DNA of 40,397 bases from Acutalibacter sp. 1XD8-36 (lineage in GTDB: Bacteria; Bacillota; Clostridia; Oscillospirales; Acutalibacteraceae), in the NCBI RefSeq assembly GCF_009917525.1, contig NZ_QZDU01000014.1, positions 1-40,397 on the forward strand, in the 5' to 3' direction. Shown one piece after another: positions 15,410-23,697 of this stretch (position 1 is the first letter of the stretch; each line of letters opens with the position of its first letter). The notes under the pieces are model-generated. The model searched no databases and was not told the DNA's origin. It saw only the letters and a list, made by a program, of their open reading frames with translations. A program made the translations under genes and the position numbers.

Positions 15410-15440
15410 TCAACATATATTAGCAGAAGAAAGGACGACG

Positions 15441-17723
15441 ATGAACATGAACAAGACAGTTAAGCGCGCTTTGGCGCTGATGCTGGCTATGCTGATGCTG
15501 GTCACCGTGTTTGCCGCCTGCGGCAACGACAGCGGCAATTCCTCCGGCTCATCATCAGAGGAAAGCAGCCAGAGCAGTGAAGCCAGCAGCACTGAGGAGA
15601 GCAGCGATGTAGGCGGGGAGGACGAGGAGCCCACCGACACCGGCTGGACCATCCCCAGCATTGACAGCGACGACTACGACGAGATTTCCGACTACTACTA
15701 TGAGTTCAATCTGAGCGAGTTCCACGAGCTCTGCGAGGCTTACGCCGCAGAGATTGAGGACCAGAACCGCCGCTGGGCCCTGGAGGCTCTGGCTGAGGCG
15801 AAGCTGATGGCTTCCGGCGTTATGCAGCCCACCCGCTGCAACGGCGGACAGTACCAGATAAGCGCCGTTGCCCCCGGCTCAGTTACCTCCAACGGCTGGG
15901 GCTCTGACGACAGACGTTATCAGTACGCCCTTATCACCGACAAGGTTCTGAAGACCGAGGACCGCGACGCCCTGAAGAAGCTGCTCAACGAGAAGCGCGG
16001 CACCGGCGAGTACCGTGCGGCAGCTACCGAGTACCTGACCTCTCACGGCTATCAGCTCAAGGACAGCCTGAACCTGGCCTTCGGTGAGATGCCCACCACC
16101 TATGACATGGTGAACACCAGCCGCGCGGGCGACGCTACCTACTCAATCGGCAGCGTGGACAGCCTCCTGTACTACGACGGCGAGGACCGCGAGCTTCCCG
16201 CACTGGCCGAGAGCTATGATGTTTCCGAGGACGGCCTGACCTACACCTTCCACATCCGCAAGGGTGTGAAGTGGGTGGACAGCCAGGGCCGCGAGGTGGG
16301 CGACGTTATCGCTGACGACTGGGTTGCCGGTATGCAGCATATGCTGGACTCCCAGGCAGGCCTTGAGACCCTGTTCATCGGCTATGTTGTGGGCGTGGGC
16401 GACTACGTTGACGGTAAGTGCGATATTGACGGCGTAGGAATCAAGGCTATCGACGACTACACCCTGGAGTACACCCTGGAGAAGAAGACTCCTTACTTCA
16501 CCTCCATGCTCCACTACGGCATCTCCCTGCCCCTGAGCCGCAGCTACTACACCGCCCAGGGCGGTAAGTTCGGCGACGACTTTGACGACGCCGACGAGAA
16601 CTATATGTACGGTCGCGACCCCGACCATATCGCCTACTGCGGTCCCTTCCTTATCACCAATGTTACCGCGGACAACTCAATCACCTACAAGGCCAACCCC
16701 CTGTACTGGGATGCTGAGAATGTTACCATTAAGTCCATGTCCTACCTGTTCAACGATGGCTCCGACCCCACCAAGGGCTATAACGACGTGAAGGCCCGCA
16801 CCATCGACAACTACGGCATTAACAGCTCCACCCTGGTTATGGCTAAGGAGGAGAAGATGGACGGCGACGAGAAGAGCGTGTTCGACACCTACGTATACGT
16901 TTCCGCCACCGGCTCCACCTCCTACTTCAACTTCCTGAACATCAACCGCGCAGCCTGGGCCAACAGCAACAACGCCTCTGACGCTGTCTCCAAGCAGACC
17001 GACGAGCAGAAGGAAGTTACCCATGCGGCCATGAACAACGTGCACTTCCGCCGCGCCCTTGCCTGCTCTGTTGACCGCGTGACCTGGAACGCTCAGAACG
17101 TGGGCGACGACATTGCGGAGCTCTGCCTGCGCAATACCTACACCCCCGCCACCTTCGTCACCCTCAGCGAGGACGTGACCGTGCCTGTGAACGGCGTGGA
17201 CACCACCTTCCCCGCGGGCACCGACTACGGCAAGATTATGCAGGCCCAGCTGGACGCTGACGGCGTGAAGATTACCGTTTATAAGGACGACCCCAATGCT
17301 GAGAACGGACGCGGCACCGGCGACGGCTTCGACGGCTGGTTCAACGTGGAGTATGCCCAGTCCGAGCTGGAGATAGCTCTTGAGGAGCTGGCTGCCAACG
17401 GTATCACCGTTGACGAGAGCAACCCCGTACACCTGGATTTTGTGTACCCCTCTCAGAGCCCCACCAGGACCAACGCCGTGAACGCCTTCAAGCAGCAGGT
17501 TGAGAAGAACCTGGGCGGCAAGGTCATCATCGACCTGGTTGACTGCCCCGATAACAAGGTTTGGTACGCCACCGGCTACAACATCGAGCGCGGCTATGAG
17601 GCTAACTATGACCTGTTCGACCTCTCCGGCTGGTCTCCTGACTATCAGGACCCCTGCTCCTATGTTGACACCTTCCTGCCGAACTACAACGGTTATATGA
17701 CCAAGTGCATTGGTATTTACTAA
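15441..17723 (+). CDS. oppA: Peptide ABC transporter substrate-binding lipoprotein (OppA-like), probably C-terminally truncated
   Basis: A 760-residue lipoprotein: a basic N-terminus, hydrophobic stretch and lipobox VFAAC with Cys27 as the lipidated residue, then a Ser/Glu-rich linker (30-65). An extra ~150-residue region precedes the SBP_bac_5 domain, which begins near residue 215 (SVDSLLYYDG, LAESYDVSEDGLTYTFHIRKGVKW). It should bind oligopeptides outside the membrane and deliver them to OppBC. The protein stops at GYMTKCIGIY, just after the GWSPDYQDPCSY motif, whereas the family usually continues for roughly 100 or more residues to complete lobe I. The stop codon (17721-17723) lies inside a 15-bp perfect palindrome that opens a hairpin array. 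ATG 15441 has AAAGGA upstream. Confidence 0.88.
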   Translation: MNMNKTVKRALALMLAMLMLVTVFAACGNDSGNSSGSSSEESSQSSEASSTEESSDVGGEDEEPTDTGWTIPSIDSDDYDEISDYYYEFNLSEFHELCEAYAAEIEDQNRRWALEALAEAKLMASGVMQPTRCNGGQYQISAVAPGSVTSNGWGSDDRRYQYALITDKVLKTEDRDALKKLLNEKRGTGEYRAAATEYLTSHGYQLKDSLNLAFGEMPTTYDMVNTSRAGDATYSIGSVDSLLYYDGEDRELPALAESYDVSEDGLTYTFHIRKGVKWVDSQGREVGDVIADDWVAGMQHMLDSQAGLETLFIGYVVGVGDYVDGKCDIDGVGIKAIDDYTLEYTLEKKTPYFTSMLHYGISLPLSRSYYTAQGGKFGDDFDDADENYMYGRDPDHIAYCGPFLITNVTADNSITYKANPLYWDAENVTIKSMSYLFNDGSDPTKGYNDVKARTIDNYGINSSTLVMAKEEKMDGDEKSVFDTYVYVSATGSTSYFNFLNINRAAWANSNNASDAVSKQTDEQKEVTHAAMNNVHFRRALACSVDRVTWNAQNVGDDIAELCLRNTYTPATFVTLSEDVTVPVNGVDTTFPAGTDYGKIMQAQLDADGVKITVYKDDPNAENGRGTGDGFDGWFNVEYAQSELEIALEELAANGITVDESNPVHLDFVYPSQSPTRTNAVNAFKQQVEKNLGGKVIIDLVDCPDNKVWYATGYNIERGYEANYDLFDLSGWSPDYQDPCSYVDTFLPNYNGYMTKCIGIY

Positions 17724-17992
17724 TTGCAGAGCAATTAGTAAATACACACGGATTTGAACTTCGTTCAAATCCTAGGGATATACAAGAATTTGAACCACAT
17801 TCAAATTCTAAGGATTTTATATGTCCCGGAGCTTTACTATATTAGTAAAGGCTAAGGCATGCTATCACAGATAGCATGATGGACTGCTGAGAAAGAAGCC
17901 GGGCTCGCCCGGCCGAGCATAACGATAGACTTAGAGGGTCTATCCGCTTATGAGAGTGGGCGATGGGGCCGTATGGCTCCATCCCCAATCTC
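17713..17992 (+). repeat. Array of eight hairpins between oppA and oppB
   Basis: Eight short palindromes lie nearly end to end. (1) 17713-17727/17731-17745, 15 bp. (2) 17750-17759/17763-17772, 10 bp. (3) 17785-17794/17800-17809, 10 bp. (4) 17832-17839/17843-17850, 8 bp. (5) 17858-17866/17870-17878, 9 bp. (6) 17898-17903/17908-17913, 6 bp, GC-only. (7) 17924-17930/17938-17944, 7 bp, with CATAA/TTATG outside. (8) 17962-17970/17975-17983, 9 bp with one wobble. Hairpins 1 and 4 share TTTACTA/TAGTAAA arms and hairpins 2 and 3 share TTTGAA/TTCAAA arms, so cross-pairing is possible. None is followed by a good U-run. It probably stabilises or partly uncouples oppA mRNA from oppBCDF; a mobile palindromic element is an alternative. 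Confidence 0.85.
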
Positions 17993-18027
17993 TATATTTA
18001 CAAGAAATATAAAAGAAAGCAAACCGC

Positions 18028-18060
18028 AGATGATAATATGAAAAAGTAGATGATAATATG
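18028..18060 (+). repeat. Direct repeat duplicating the oppB start region
   Basis: AGATGATAATATG occurs at 18028-18040 and again at 18048-18060, 20 bp apart. The second copy ends with the ATG of oppB. The first ATG opens a three-codon ORF (MKK, TAG at 18047-18049). No strong Shine-Dalgarno precedes either copy, unlike the other opp genes. Confidence 0.7.
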
Positions 18061-19632
18061 GCAAAATATATTCTAAAAAGATTTTTACACGGCCTTATCT
18101 CTATCGTCATAGTGGTGGCGATAGTCATGATGCTGATATACTCTCTGCTGGACCGCACGACCATCTTTGCGGAGGACGAGGTCTACCGCAAGCTGCAGAA
18201 CAACGCCCGCACCACCTATACCTACCGCCGCTGGCAGGACTACGGCTACCTCCACTATGTGAACTATAACGACTGGCTCAACGAGCAGGTCAGGGAGGGC
18301 AAGCTTGACCCCGAGACCAAGGACGAGGCTACGGACTTAGGCCGCAAGCCCGAGGATGACGAGGGCGTCGTGGCCCAGTATGTCAAGGAGTTCACAGACT
18401 ACTACGAGAGCCAGGGCTATAAGGTGGAGCGCCTCAAGGCAGTAACCTCCCGGCGGAAGGTCGCCGCGGGGGGCCAGGCGGAGCTTTTCGCCCATAAGGA
18501 CAGGCCCCTGGTCTCAAGGCTATGGAGCTATTTTTCCAGCATCGTCACTATCGACACCATCCACTATGTGGACGAGGACGTTGATATCGGCAAGCGCGAG
18601 CTTACCTTCACCACCCATGACCCGGTCTACGGCGGGGAGAAGTTCTCCCCGGCAATAATGGGCAACGGCACAAAGCATAAGTACCTGCTGTACTTTGACG
18701 ACAAATTCCCGTACCTGCACCAGAACCTCATTACCATAAACCTGGGTACATCATACTCGGTGAACAAGGACCACGATGTTCTTGAGACCATGCTCCAGAG
18801 CCAGGGCTCCTATGTTACAAGGCCCACGGTATTCCCAAGCGGCCACGTGGAGGAGAGCGCCGACGACCTGCACACTGCAATCTATCTTGAGGGCTCCCTT
18901 GCAGGCTCCGAGCTGCTCCAGTCCCGCTTTGAAGACGACTATACCAACGTCCTTACAAGAAGGGGCGGGCGCTCCAAGGTCGCCTTCTCCTTCAGCATCG
19001 GCATTTTAGCCAGTATCATGGCATACGCCCTGGGCCTGCCCCTTGGCGTGTTCATGGCAAGGCATAAGGACGGCATTGTGGATAAGCTGGGCACCTTCTA
19101 TATCGTGTTCATCATGGCGGTGCCGAGCCTTGCCTATATCTTCCTGTTCAAGGCCATAGGCGGCTCAATGGGCCTGCCCACCACCTTCGACGTGAACAAC
19201 GGCACCGCGCTTATGTATGTGCTGCCCATTGTGTCCCTGGCGCTGCCCTCGGTGGCGAACCTGATGAAGTGGCTCAGAAGGTACATGATAGACCAGATGA
19301 ACTCGGACTATGTGAAGTTCGCCCGGTCCGGAGGGCTCTCTGAGAATGAGATATTCGCAAAGCACATCCTGAAGAACGCGGCCATACCCATCGTCCACGG
19401 TATCCCCGGGACAATACTGGGCGCGCTCACCGGCGCCATCATCACCGAGCGCGTGTACGTGGTCCCCGGCACCGGCAACCTGCTGACCCAGGCCATCAAC
19501 TTCTACGATAACGGCGTTATCGTAGGCGTGGCGATGTTCTACGGTATGCTGTCGGTGGTGGCCATCATCCTGGGCGACGTGCTCATGTCAATAGTCGACC
19601 CGCGTATCTCGTTCACGAGCAAGAGCCGCTAA
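18058..19632 (+). CDS. oppB: Peptide ABC transporter permease OppB with large extracytoplasmic insert
   Basis: A 524-residue integral membrane permease. The first transmembrane segment is at about 10-30 (typical KYILKRFLHGLISIVIVV start). A ~270-residue mostly hydrophilic insert (about 36-305) follows, which should lie outside the membrane. The BPD_transp_1 core occupies about 306-520, with the EAA loop YVKFARSGGLSENEIF at 418-433 that contacts the ATPases. OppB proteins are usually about 310 residues, so the insert is unusual and could contact the binding protein. It pairs with OppC encoded 15 bp downstream. The ATG at 18058 has no clear Shine-Dalgarno and sits in a 13-bp direct repeat. Confidence 0.92.
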   Translation: MAKYILKRFLHGLISIVIVVAIVMMLIYSLLDRTTIFAEDEVYRKLQNNARTTYTYRRWQDYGYLHYVNYNDWLNEQVREGKLDPETKDEATDLGRKPEDDEGVVAQYVKEFTDYYESQGYKVERLKAVTSRRKVAAGGQAELFAHKDRPLVSRLWSYFSSIVTIDTIHYVDEDVDIGKRELTFTTHDPVYGGEKFSPAIMGNGTKHKYLLYFDDKFPYLHQNLITINLGTSYSVNKDHDVLETMLQSQGSYVTRPTVFPSGHVEESADDLHTAIYLEGSLAGSELLQSRFEDDYTNVLTRRGGRSKVAFSFSIGILASIMAYALGLPLGVFMARHKDGIVDKLGTFYIVFIMAVPSLAYIFLFKAIGGSMGLPTTFDVNNGTALMYVLPIVSLALPSVANLMKWLRRYMIDQMNSDYVKFARSGGLSENEIFAKHILKNAAIPIVHGIPGTILGALTGAIITERVYVVPGTGNLLTQAINFYDNGVIVGVAMFYGMLSVVAIILGDVLMSIVDPRISFTSKSR

Positions 19633-19647
19633 TGAGGAGGTAGAGAG

Positions 19648-20625
19648 ATGAAATCTGAACTTACAAACCTTAAAGAGCTGGGCCTGCCCGAGGAGGAGCT
19701 CTTCTCCTTCGTGGAGCACAGCGACACGGAGGCCGAAAAAATAACCGCCCCCAGGTACTCCTACTGGCAGTCGGTGTTCCGGGTGTTCTTTAAAAAGAAG
19801 ATAAACATTATCATGCTGGGGCTGTTGGTGCTGATAATTATTTTCGCCTATGTATACCCCACCCTGATAACCTATGACCGCTACGCAAATATAACCGATT
19901 CCACTACAAAGCACCTTATGCCAGGGGCGGCAATAGAGAAGTTCGGCTTCAGCCTGAGCTGGATACTGGGCTCCGGCGGCTCCGGCGAGCCCACCTTCGA
20001 CACCGTCTGGGTGGGGTCCAGGATATCCATATCCTTGGCCCTTATGTGCGCGGTAATAAACCTCAGCATTGGCATTATGGTGGGGGCAGTGTGGGGCTTC
20101 TCCAAGAAGGTGGATGTTTTCATGATGGAGGTCTATAACACCATCGCCAACATCCCCTACGTGCTGCTGATTTCCGTGCTGGTGCTGACCCTCACCGCCA
20201 GCTTCTGGACAATGGTATTCGCCCTGACAGTCACCGGCTGGCTGGGAGTTGCATACTTTATCCGCACCCAGGTCATTATAATCCGGGACAGGGAGTATAA
20301 CCTGGCCTCAAAGTGCCTTGGCACCCCTATAAGGCGCATTGCCTTCAGGAATATCCTGCCCTTCATGACCTCTGTTATCGTGACCCTGTCTGCGACCGAG
20401 ATACCCTCATACATTTCCTACGAGGTGTTCCTGGCCTATATCGGCGTGGGCCTAAAGGATATGTCCCTGGGCCGGCTGATATTCGAGGCAGAGCCCGCCA
20501 TGGTCACCAACGGCTGGCAGTTCGAGTTCTGGAGCCCGGTGGCGGTGGCTTCCATCGTCGCAGTGGTGTTGTACGTTGTCGGCCAGAACCTGGGCGACGC
20601 GTCCGACCCCAGGACCCATATGTAA
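19648..20625 (+). CDS. oppC: Peptide ABC transporter permease OppC
   Basis: A 325-residue inner-membrane permease. A cytosolic N-terminal extension (about 1-55) precedes the first helix (about 57-75, IIMLGLLVLIIIFAYVYP). The BPD_transp_1 domain spans about 125-315, with an EAA-like loop KCLGTPIRRIAFRNILPF around 221-238. It forms the translocation pore with OppB. It is well spaced behind oppB, with GAGGAGG upstream of ATG 19648, and is followed by oppD after 12 bp. Its sequence and length are close to ordinary OppC, unlike the other subunits of this operon. Confidence 0.95.
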   Translation: MKSELTNLKELGLPEEELFSFVEHSDTEAEKITAPRYSYWQSVFRVFFKKKINIIMLGLLVLIIIFAYVYPTLITYDRYANITDSTTKHLMPGAAIEKFGFSLSWILGSGGSGEPTFDTVWVGSRISISLALMCAVINLSIGIMVGAVWGFSKKVDVFMMEVYNTIANIPYVLLISVLVLTLTASFWTMVFALTVTGWLGVAYFIRTQVIIIRDREYNLASKCLGTPIRRIAFRNILPFMTSVIVTLSATEIPSYISYEVFLAYIGVGLKDMSLGRLIFEAEPAMVTNGWQFEFWSPVAVASIVAVVLYVVGQNLGDASDPRTHM

Positions 20626-20637
20626 GGAGGGCTTTTC

Positions 20638-22380
20638 ATGGAAATGAATAACAGGAAAGTCCTGCTGTCTATAAAGGACCTGGAGGTAAAGTTCCGGGTG
20701 CGCGGGCGCATACTCACCGCCATCAGGGGCATAAACCTTGACATTTACGAGAACGAGTCCATCGCCATAGTGGGCGAATCCGGCTCTGGCAAGTCCGTCT
20801 TTACAAAGACCTTTGCGGGTATGCTGGACTCCAACGGCTTCATAGATAACGGCAAAATTATCTTCAACGACGAGGAACTTGCCGACACCCACGTAAGGCT
20901 CATGGGCACCGCCCGCAATACCATTGCCAGCACCCAGAAGAAGCTGGACGAGTACGCAAAGCTGGAGCACGGCTCCGCCACCTACAGGAGGATACTGGAG
21001 CTGGAAAGCGAGCGCAAGCAGAAGATGAGCGTCAGCGACCAGGAGGCCGGGGAGCATAGGGATCGCATAGAGGAGCTTCGCTTTAAGCGGGCTGAGGCCT
21101 TCAACCTGCGCCAGACCCTGGACGCCCGGACCGACAAGGAGCAGATAAAAAAGCTGGGCAACGAGATAAAGGGCCTTGACAACCAGATAAAGCGCCTGCA
21201 GCAGGAATACGAGGCGAAGGTAAAGAAGAACGCCGCCGACGTGAAGGCCGACAGCAGCTACCAGGCCGGCTTCAATAAGCGTATGGAGGAGCTGAAGGCC
21301 CAGTACGCTAAGGAGACCTCTGTGGAGATAAGCGCCGAGCAGAAGAAGCGCAACGAAATTCTCGCCAAGGAGATATACCTCTCCGTTGGGCGCTACCCTT
21401 TCCATAGGCGCATAAGCCTTATAAGGGGGCTCCTTAAAGAGATAAAGAAGGCCATGCAGCTGGGCGTTGACCCGATGGACGACGCTGTTTTCGACAAGGT
21501 GGTCTTTAGGGTGAGGTATATTGACGAGACTGCCGAAGCACTCCACGGTACCTGTACCCTAAACCTTGCCAACGTGAAGTTTGCCGGGGACTGGGCCCAG
21601 ATTCGGGGCCGCAGGATTGCCACAGTTTTCCAGGACCCCATGACCTCCCTTAACCCGATTATCACCATCGGCAAGCAGATAACCTCCATTATCCTGAAGC
21701 ACCAGAACTGCTCAGAGGTGGAGGCCAGGGCAAGGGCAATAGAGCTCATGCACAAGGTGGGCATACCCAACGCCGAGGCCCGATTCGACGACTACCCCTT
21801 CCAGTATTCCGGAGGCATGCGTCAGCGTATAGTTATAGCCATTGCCCTTTCGTGCCAGCCTAAGATACTCATATGCGACGAGCCCACAACGGCCCTGGAC
21901 GTTACCATCCAGGCCCAGATAATCAAGCTCATCAAGGACCTGCAGAAGGAGTTCGGCTATACCATCGTGTTTATCACCCACGACCTGGGGGTCGTGGCGA
22001 ATATAGCCGACCGCGTGGCGGTGCTGTACGCCGGGCAGATAGTGGAGCTGGGCCAGGTCGAGGAGGTCTTCTACGACCCCCGGCACCCCTACACCTGGGC
22101 GCTGCTCTCAAGCCTGCCACAGCTGGCCCAGCGCAATACCAAGCTTTACTCCATAACCGGCACGCCGCCCTCGCTCTATAACCAGATAGTGGGCGACCCC
22201 TTCGCCCCCAGGAACCCCTACTGCCTGAAGCTGGATACCCTCATGGAGCCCCCGATGTTCCCGGTGACGGAGACCCACTTCGCCAAGACCTGGCTCCTGG
22301 ACCCCAGGGCCCCCAAGACGGAGAAGCCCGAGCTTATACAGGATATCCACGAGAAGCTCATGCGAGCGTTCAATATATAG
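20638..22380 (+). CDS. oppD: Peptide ABC transporter ATPase OppD with coiled-coil insertion
   Basis: A 580-residue ATP-binding subunit. Walker A is GESGSGKS (46-53), the Q-loop is FQDP (331-334), the signature is SGGMRQ (391-396), Walker B is ILICDEPTTALD (410-421) and the H-loop is FITHDLGVVA. Between Walker A and the Q-loop lies a ~230-residue insert (about 86-318) of highly charged, heptad-like helices (ELESERKQKM, IKGLDNQIKRLQQEYEAK), probably a coiled-coil arm. Normal OppD proteins are about 330-350 residues and have no such insert. The C-terminal oligopeptide-transporter tail (FAPRNPYCLK) lacks the usual cysteine cluster. It forms a heterodimer with OppF. GGAGGG precedes ATG 20638. Confidence 0.93.
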   Translation: MEMNNRKVLLSIKDLEVKFRVRGRILTAIRGINLDIYENESIAIVGESGSGKSVFTKTFAGMLDSNGFIDNGKIIFNDEELADTHVRLMGTARNTIASTQKKLDEYAKLEHGSATYRRILELESERKQKMSVSDQEAGEHRDRIEELRFKRAEAFNLRQTLDARTDKEQIKKLGNEIKGLDNQIKRLQQEYEAKVKKNAADVKADSSYQAGFNKRMEELKAQYAKETSVEISAEQKKRNEILAKEIYLSVGRYPFHRRISLIRGLLKEIKKAMQLGVDPMDDAVFDKVVFRVRYIDETAEALHGTCTLNLANVKFAGDWAQIRGRRIATVFQDPMTSLNPIITIGKQITSIILKHQNCSEVEARARAIELMHKVGIPNAEARFDDYPFQYSGGMRQRIVIAIALSCQPKILICDEPTTALDVTIQAQIIKLIKDLQKEFGYTIVFITHDLGVVANIADRVAVLYAGQIVELGQVEEVFYDPRHPYTWALLSSLPQLAQRNTKLYSITGTPPSLYNQIVGDPFAPRNPYCLKLDTLMEPPMFPVTETHFAKTWLLDPRAPKTEKPELIQDIHEKLMRAFNI

Positions 22381-22392
22381 GAGGGACAGCAT

Positions 22393-23697
22393 ATGGCAAC
22401 CACAACTGTTGATACCGGCGCCAAAACGCGCCATCTGCCGGAGCATGGGCCCATAGACCCTGCCACCGGCCGGGAGGTGCTGCTGTCCATCCGCAACGTG
22501 GACATCACCTTCGGCAAGGGGGACAGCGCCGTTAAAGCGGTGCAGAACGCCTCCTTCGACATCTATAAGGGGGAGACCTTCTCCCTGGTGGGCGAGTCGG
22601 GCTCTGGCAAGACCACCATCGGTAGGGCAGTTATCAGGGTAAACCCCTGCGCGGCGGGACAGATACTCTATAAGGGCGTGCCCATCAACGGCAAAATCCC
22701 CCGCTCACTGGACCGTGAGGTAATCCGTAACATCCAGATGGTCTTCCAGGACCCGGCGGCCTCACTGAACGAGAGGGCCACCGTTGACTATATCGTTTCA
22801 GAGGGCTTATATAACTTCCATCTTTTTGAGAACGAGGCCGACCGCGTAGAGAAGGTCAAGAACATGATAACCGAGGTGGGCCTGCTTCCCGAGCACCTGA
22901 CCCGCTATCCACACGAATTTTCCGGCGGCCAGCGCCAGCGCATAGGCCTGGCCCGGGCCATGGTAATGGAGCCGGAGCTGGTAGTGGCGGACGAGCCAAT
23001 CTCCGCTCTGGACGTTTCAATACGCGCCCAGGTCTTAAACCTCCTGAAGAAATTCCAGCAGGAGCGGGACGTGACCTACCTGTTCATCGCCCACGACCTT
23101 TCAATAGTGCGCTTTATCTCAGACAGAATAGGCGTTATCTATAAGGGCAAGATTGTAGAGATAGCCGAGGCCGAGGAGCTTTTCAACTTCCCGATGCACC
23201 CCTACACCCGCTCCCTTATCTCGGCAATACCCATCCCGGACCCTATCCTGGAGAAAAACAAGGTGCTCTTTACCTACGACCCCTCCATACACGACTACAG
23301 CACCGACCAGCCGGAGCTTACGGACATAGGGAATAACCACTTTGTTTACGGCAATAAGAAGGAGCTGGAGGAGTATAAAACTATCCGGGAGAAGGGCGTG
23401 CCCATGAAGTCCATCACAATCCGGGACGGCAGCACGCCCCAGGAGCACGAGGAGGAGGACACAGTTGACGCCAGCAGCATTTTAGACACGCCCCTGCACG
23501 ATACCGGCAATATCTGGTATATGATACTCTCCCTGCTGCTACCGATACTGGGCATAATTGCCGCAGTCATCTTTAAAAAGAAAAACTATATCAGAAACTA
23601 TAAGGCCTGCAAAAAGGGAGCGGTCATCAGCTTCTGCATAATCGGAGCAGTGATAGCCCTGTTCCTGCTCGCCCTGCTGTTTGCAGTCATATTCTGA
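22393..23697 (+). CDS. oppF: Peptide ABC transporter ATPase OppF with C-terminal membrane helices
   Basis: A 434-residue ATP-binding subunit. Walker A is GESGSGKT (67-74), the Q-loop is FQDP (118-121), the signature is FSGGQRQR (176-183) and Walker B is [12 protein letters not shown] (196-207). The ABC domain ends at about residue 330. The C-terminus then has an acidic linker and two hydrophobic helices (about 376-394 and 411-434) separated by a basic loop [15 protein letters not shown]. OppF is normally a peripheral protein, so a membrane anchor of this kind is unusual. The stop codon overlaps the next start (TGATG at 23695-23699), so the downstream gene is translationally coupled. Confidence 0.93.
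   Translation: MATTTVDTGAKTRHLPEHGPIDPATGREVLLSIRNVDITFGKGDSAVKAVQNASFDIYKGETFSLVGESGSGKTTIGRAVIRVNPCAAGQILYKGVPINGKIPRSLDREVIRNIQMVFQDPAASLNERATVDYIVSEGLYNFHLFENEADRVEKVKNMITEVGLLPEHLTRYPHEFSGGQRQRIGLARAMVMEPELVVADEPISALDVSIRAQVLNLLKKFQQERDVTYLFIAHDLSIVRFISDRIGVIYKGKIVEIAEAEELFNFPMHPYTRSLISAIPIPDPILEKNKVLFTYDPSIHDYSTDQPELTDIGNNHFVYGNKKELEEYKTIREKGVPMKSITIRDGSTPQEHEEEDTVDASSILDTPLHDTGNIWYMILSLLLPILGIIAAVIFKKKNYIRNYKACKKGAVISFCIIGAVIALFLLALLFAVIF

Noticed and set aside
16677-17768. A 363-codon minus-strand frame opposite oppA
   Set aside because: It is rich in Val, Gly and His as expected for the reverse complement of GC-rich codons, it has no ribosome site or domain, and oppA is convincing on the other strand.
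17713-17992. CRISPR array at the oppA-oppB gap
   Set aside because: The repeats are different palindromes, not one constant direct repeat with spacers, and there are no cas genes nearby.
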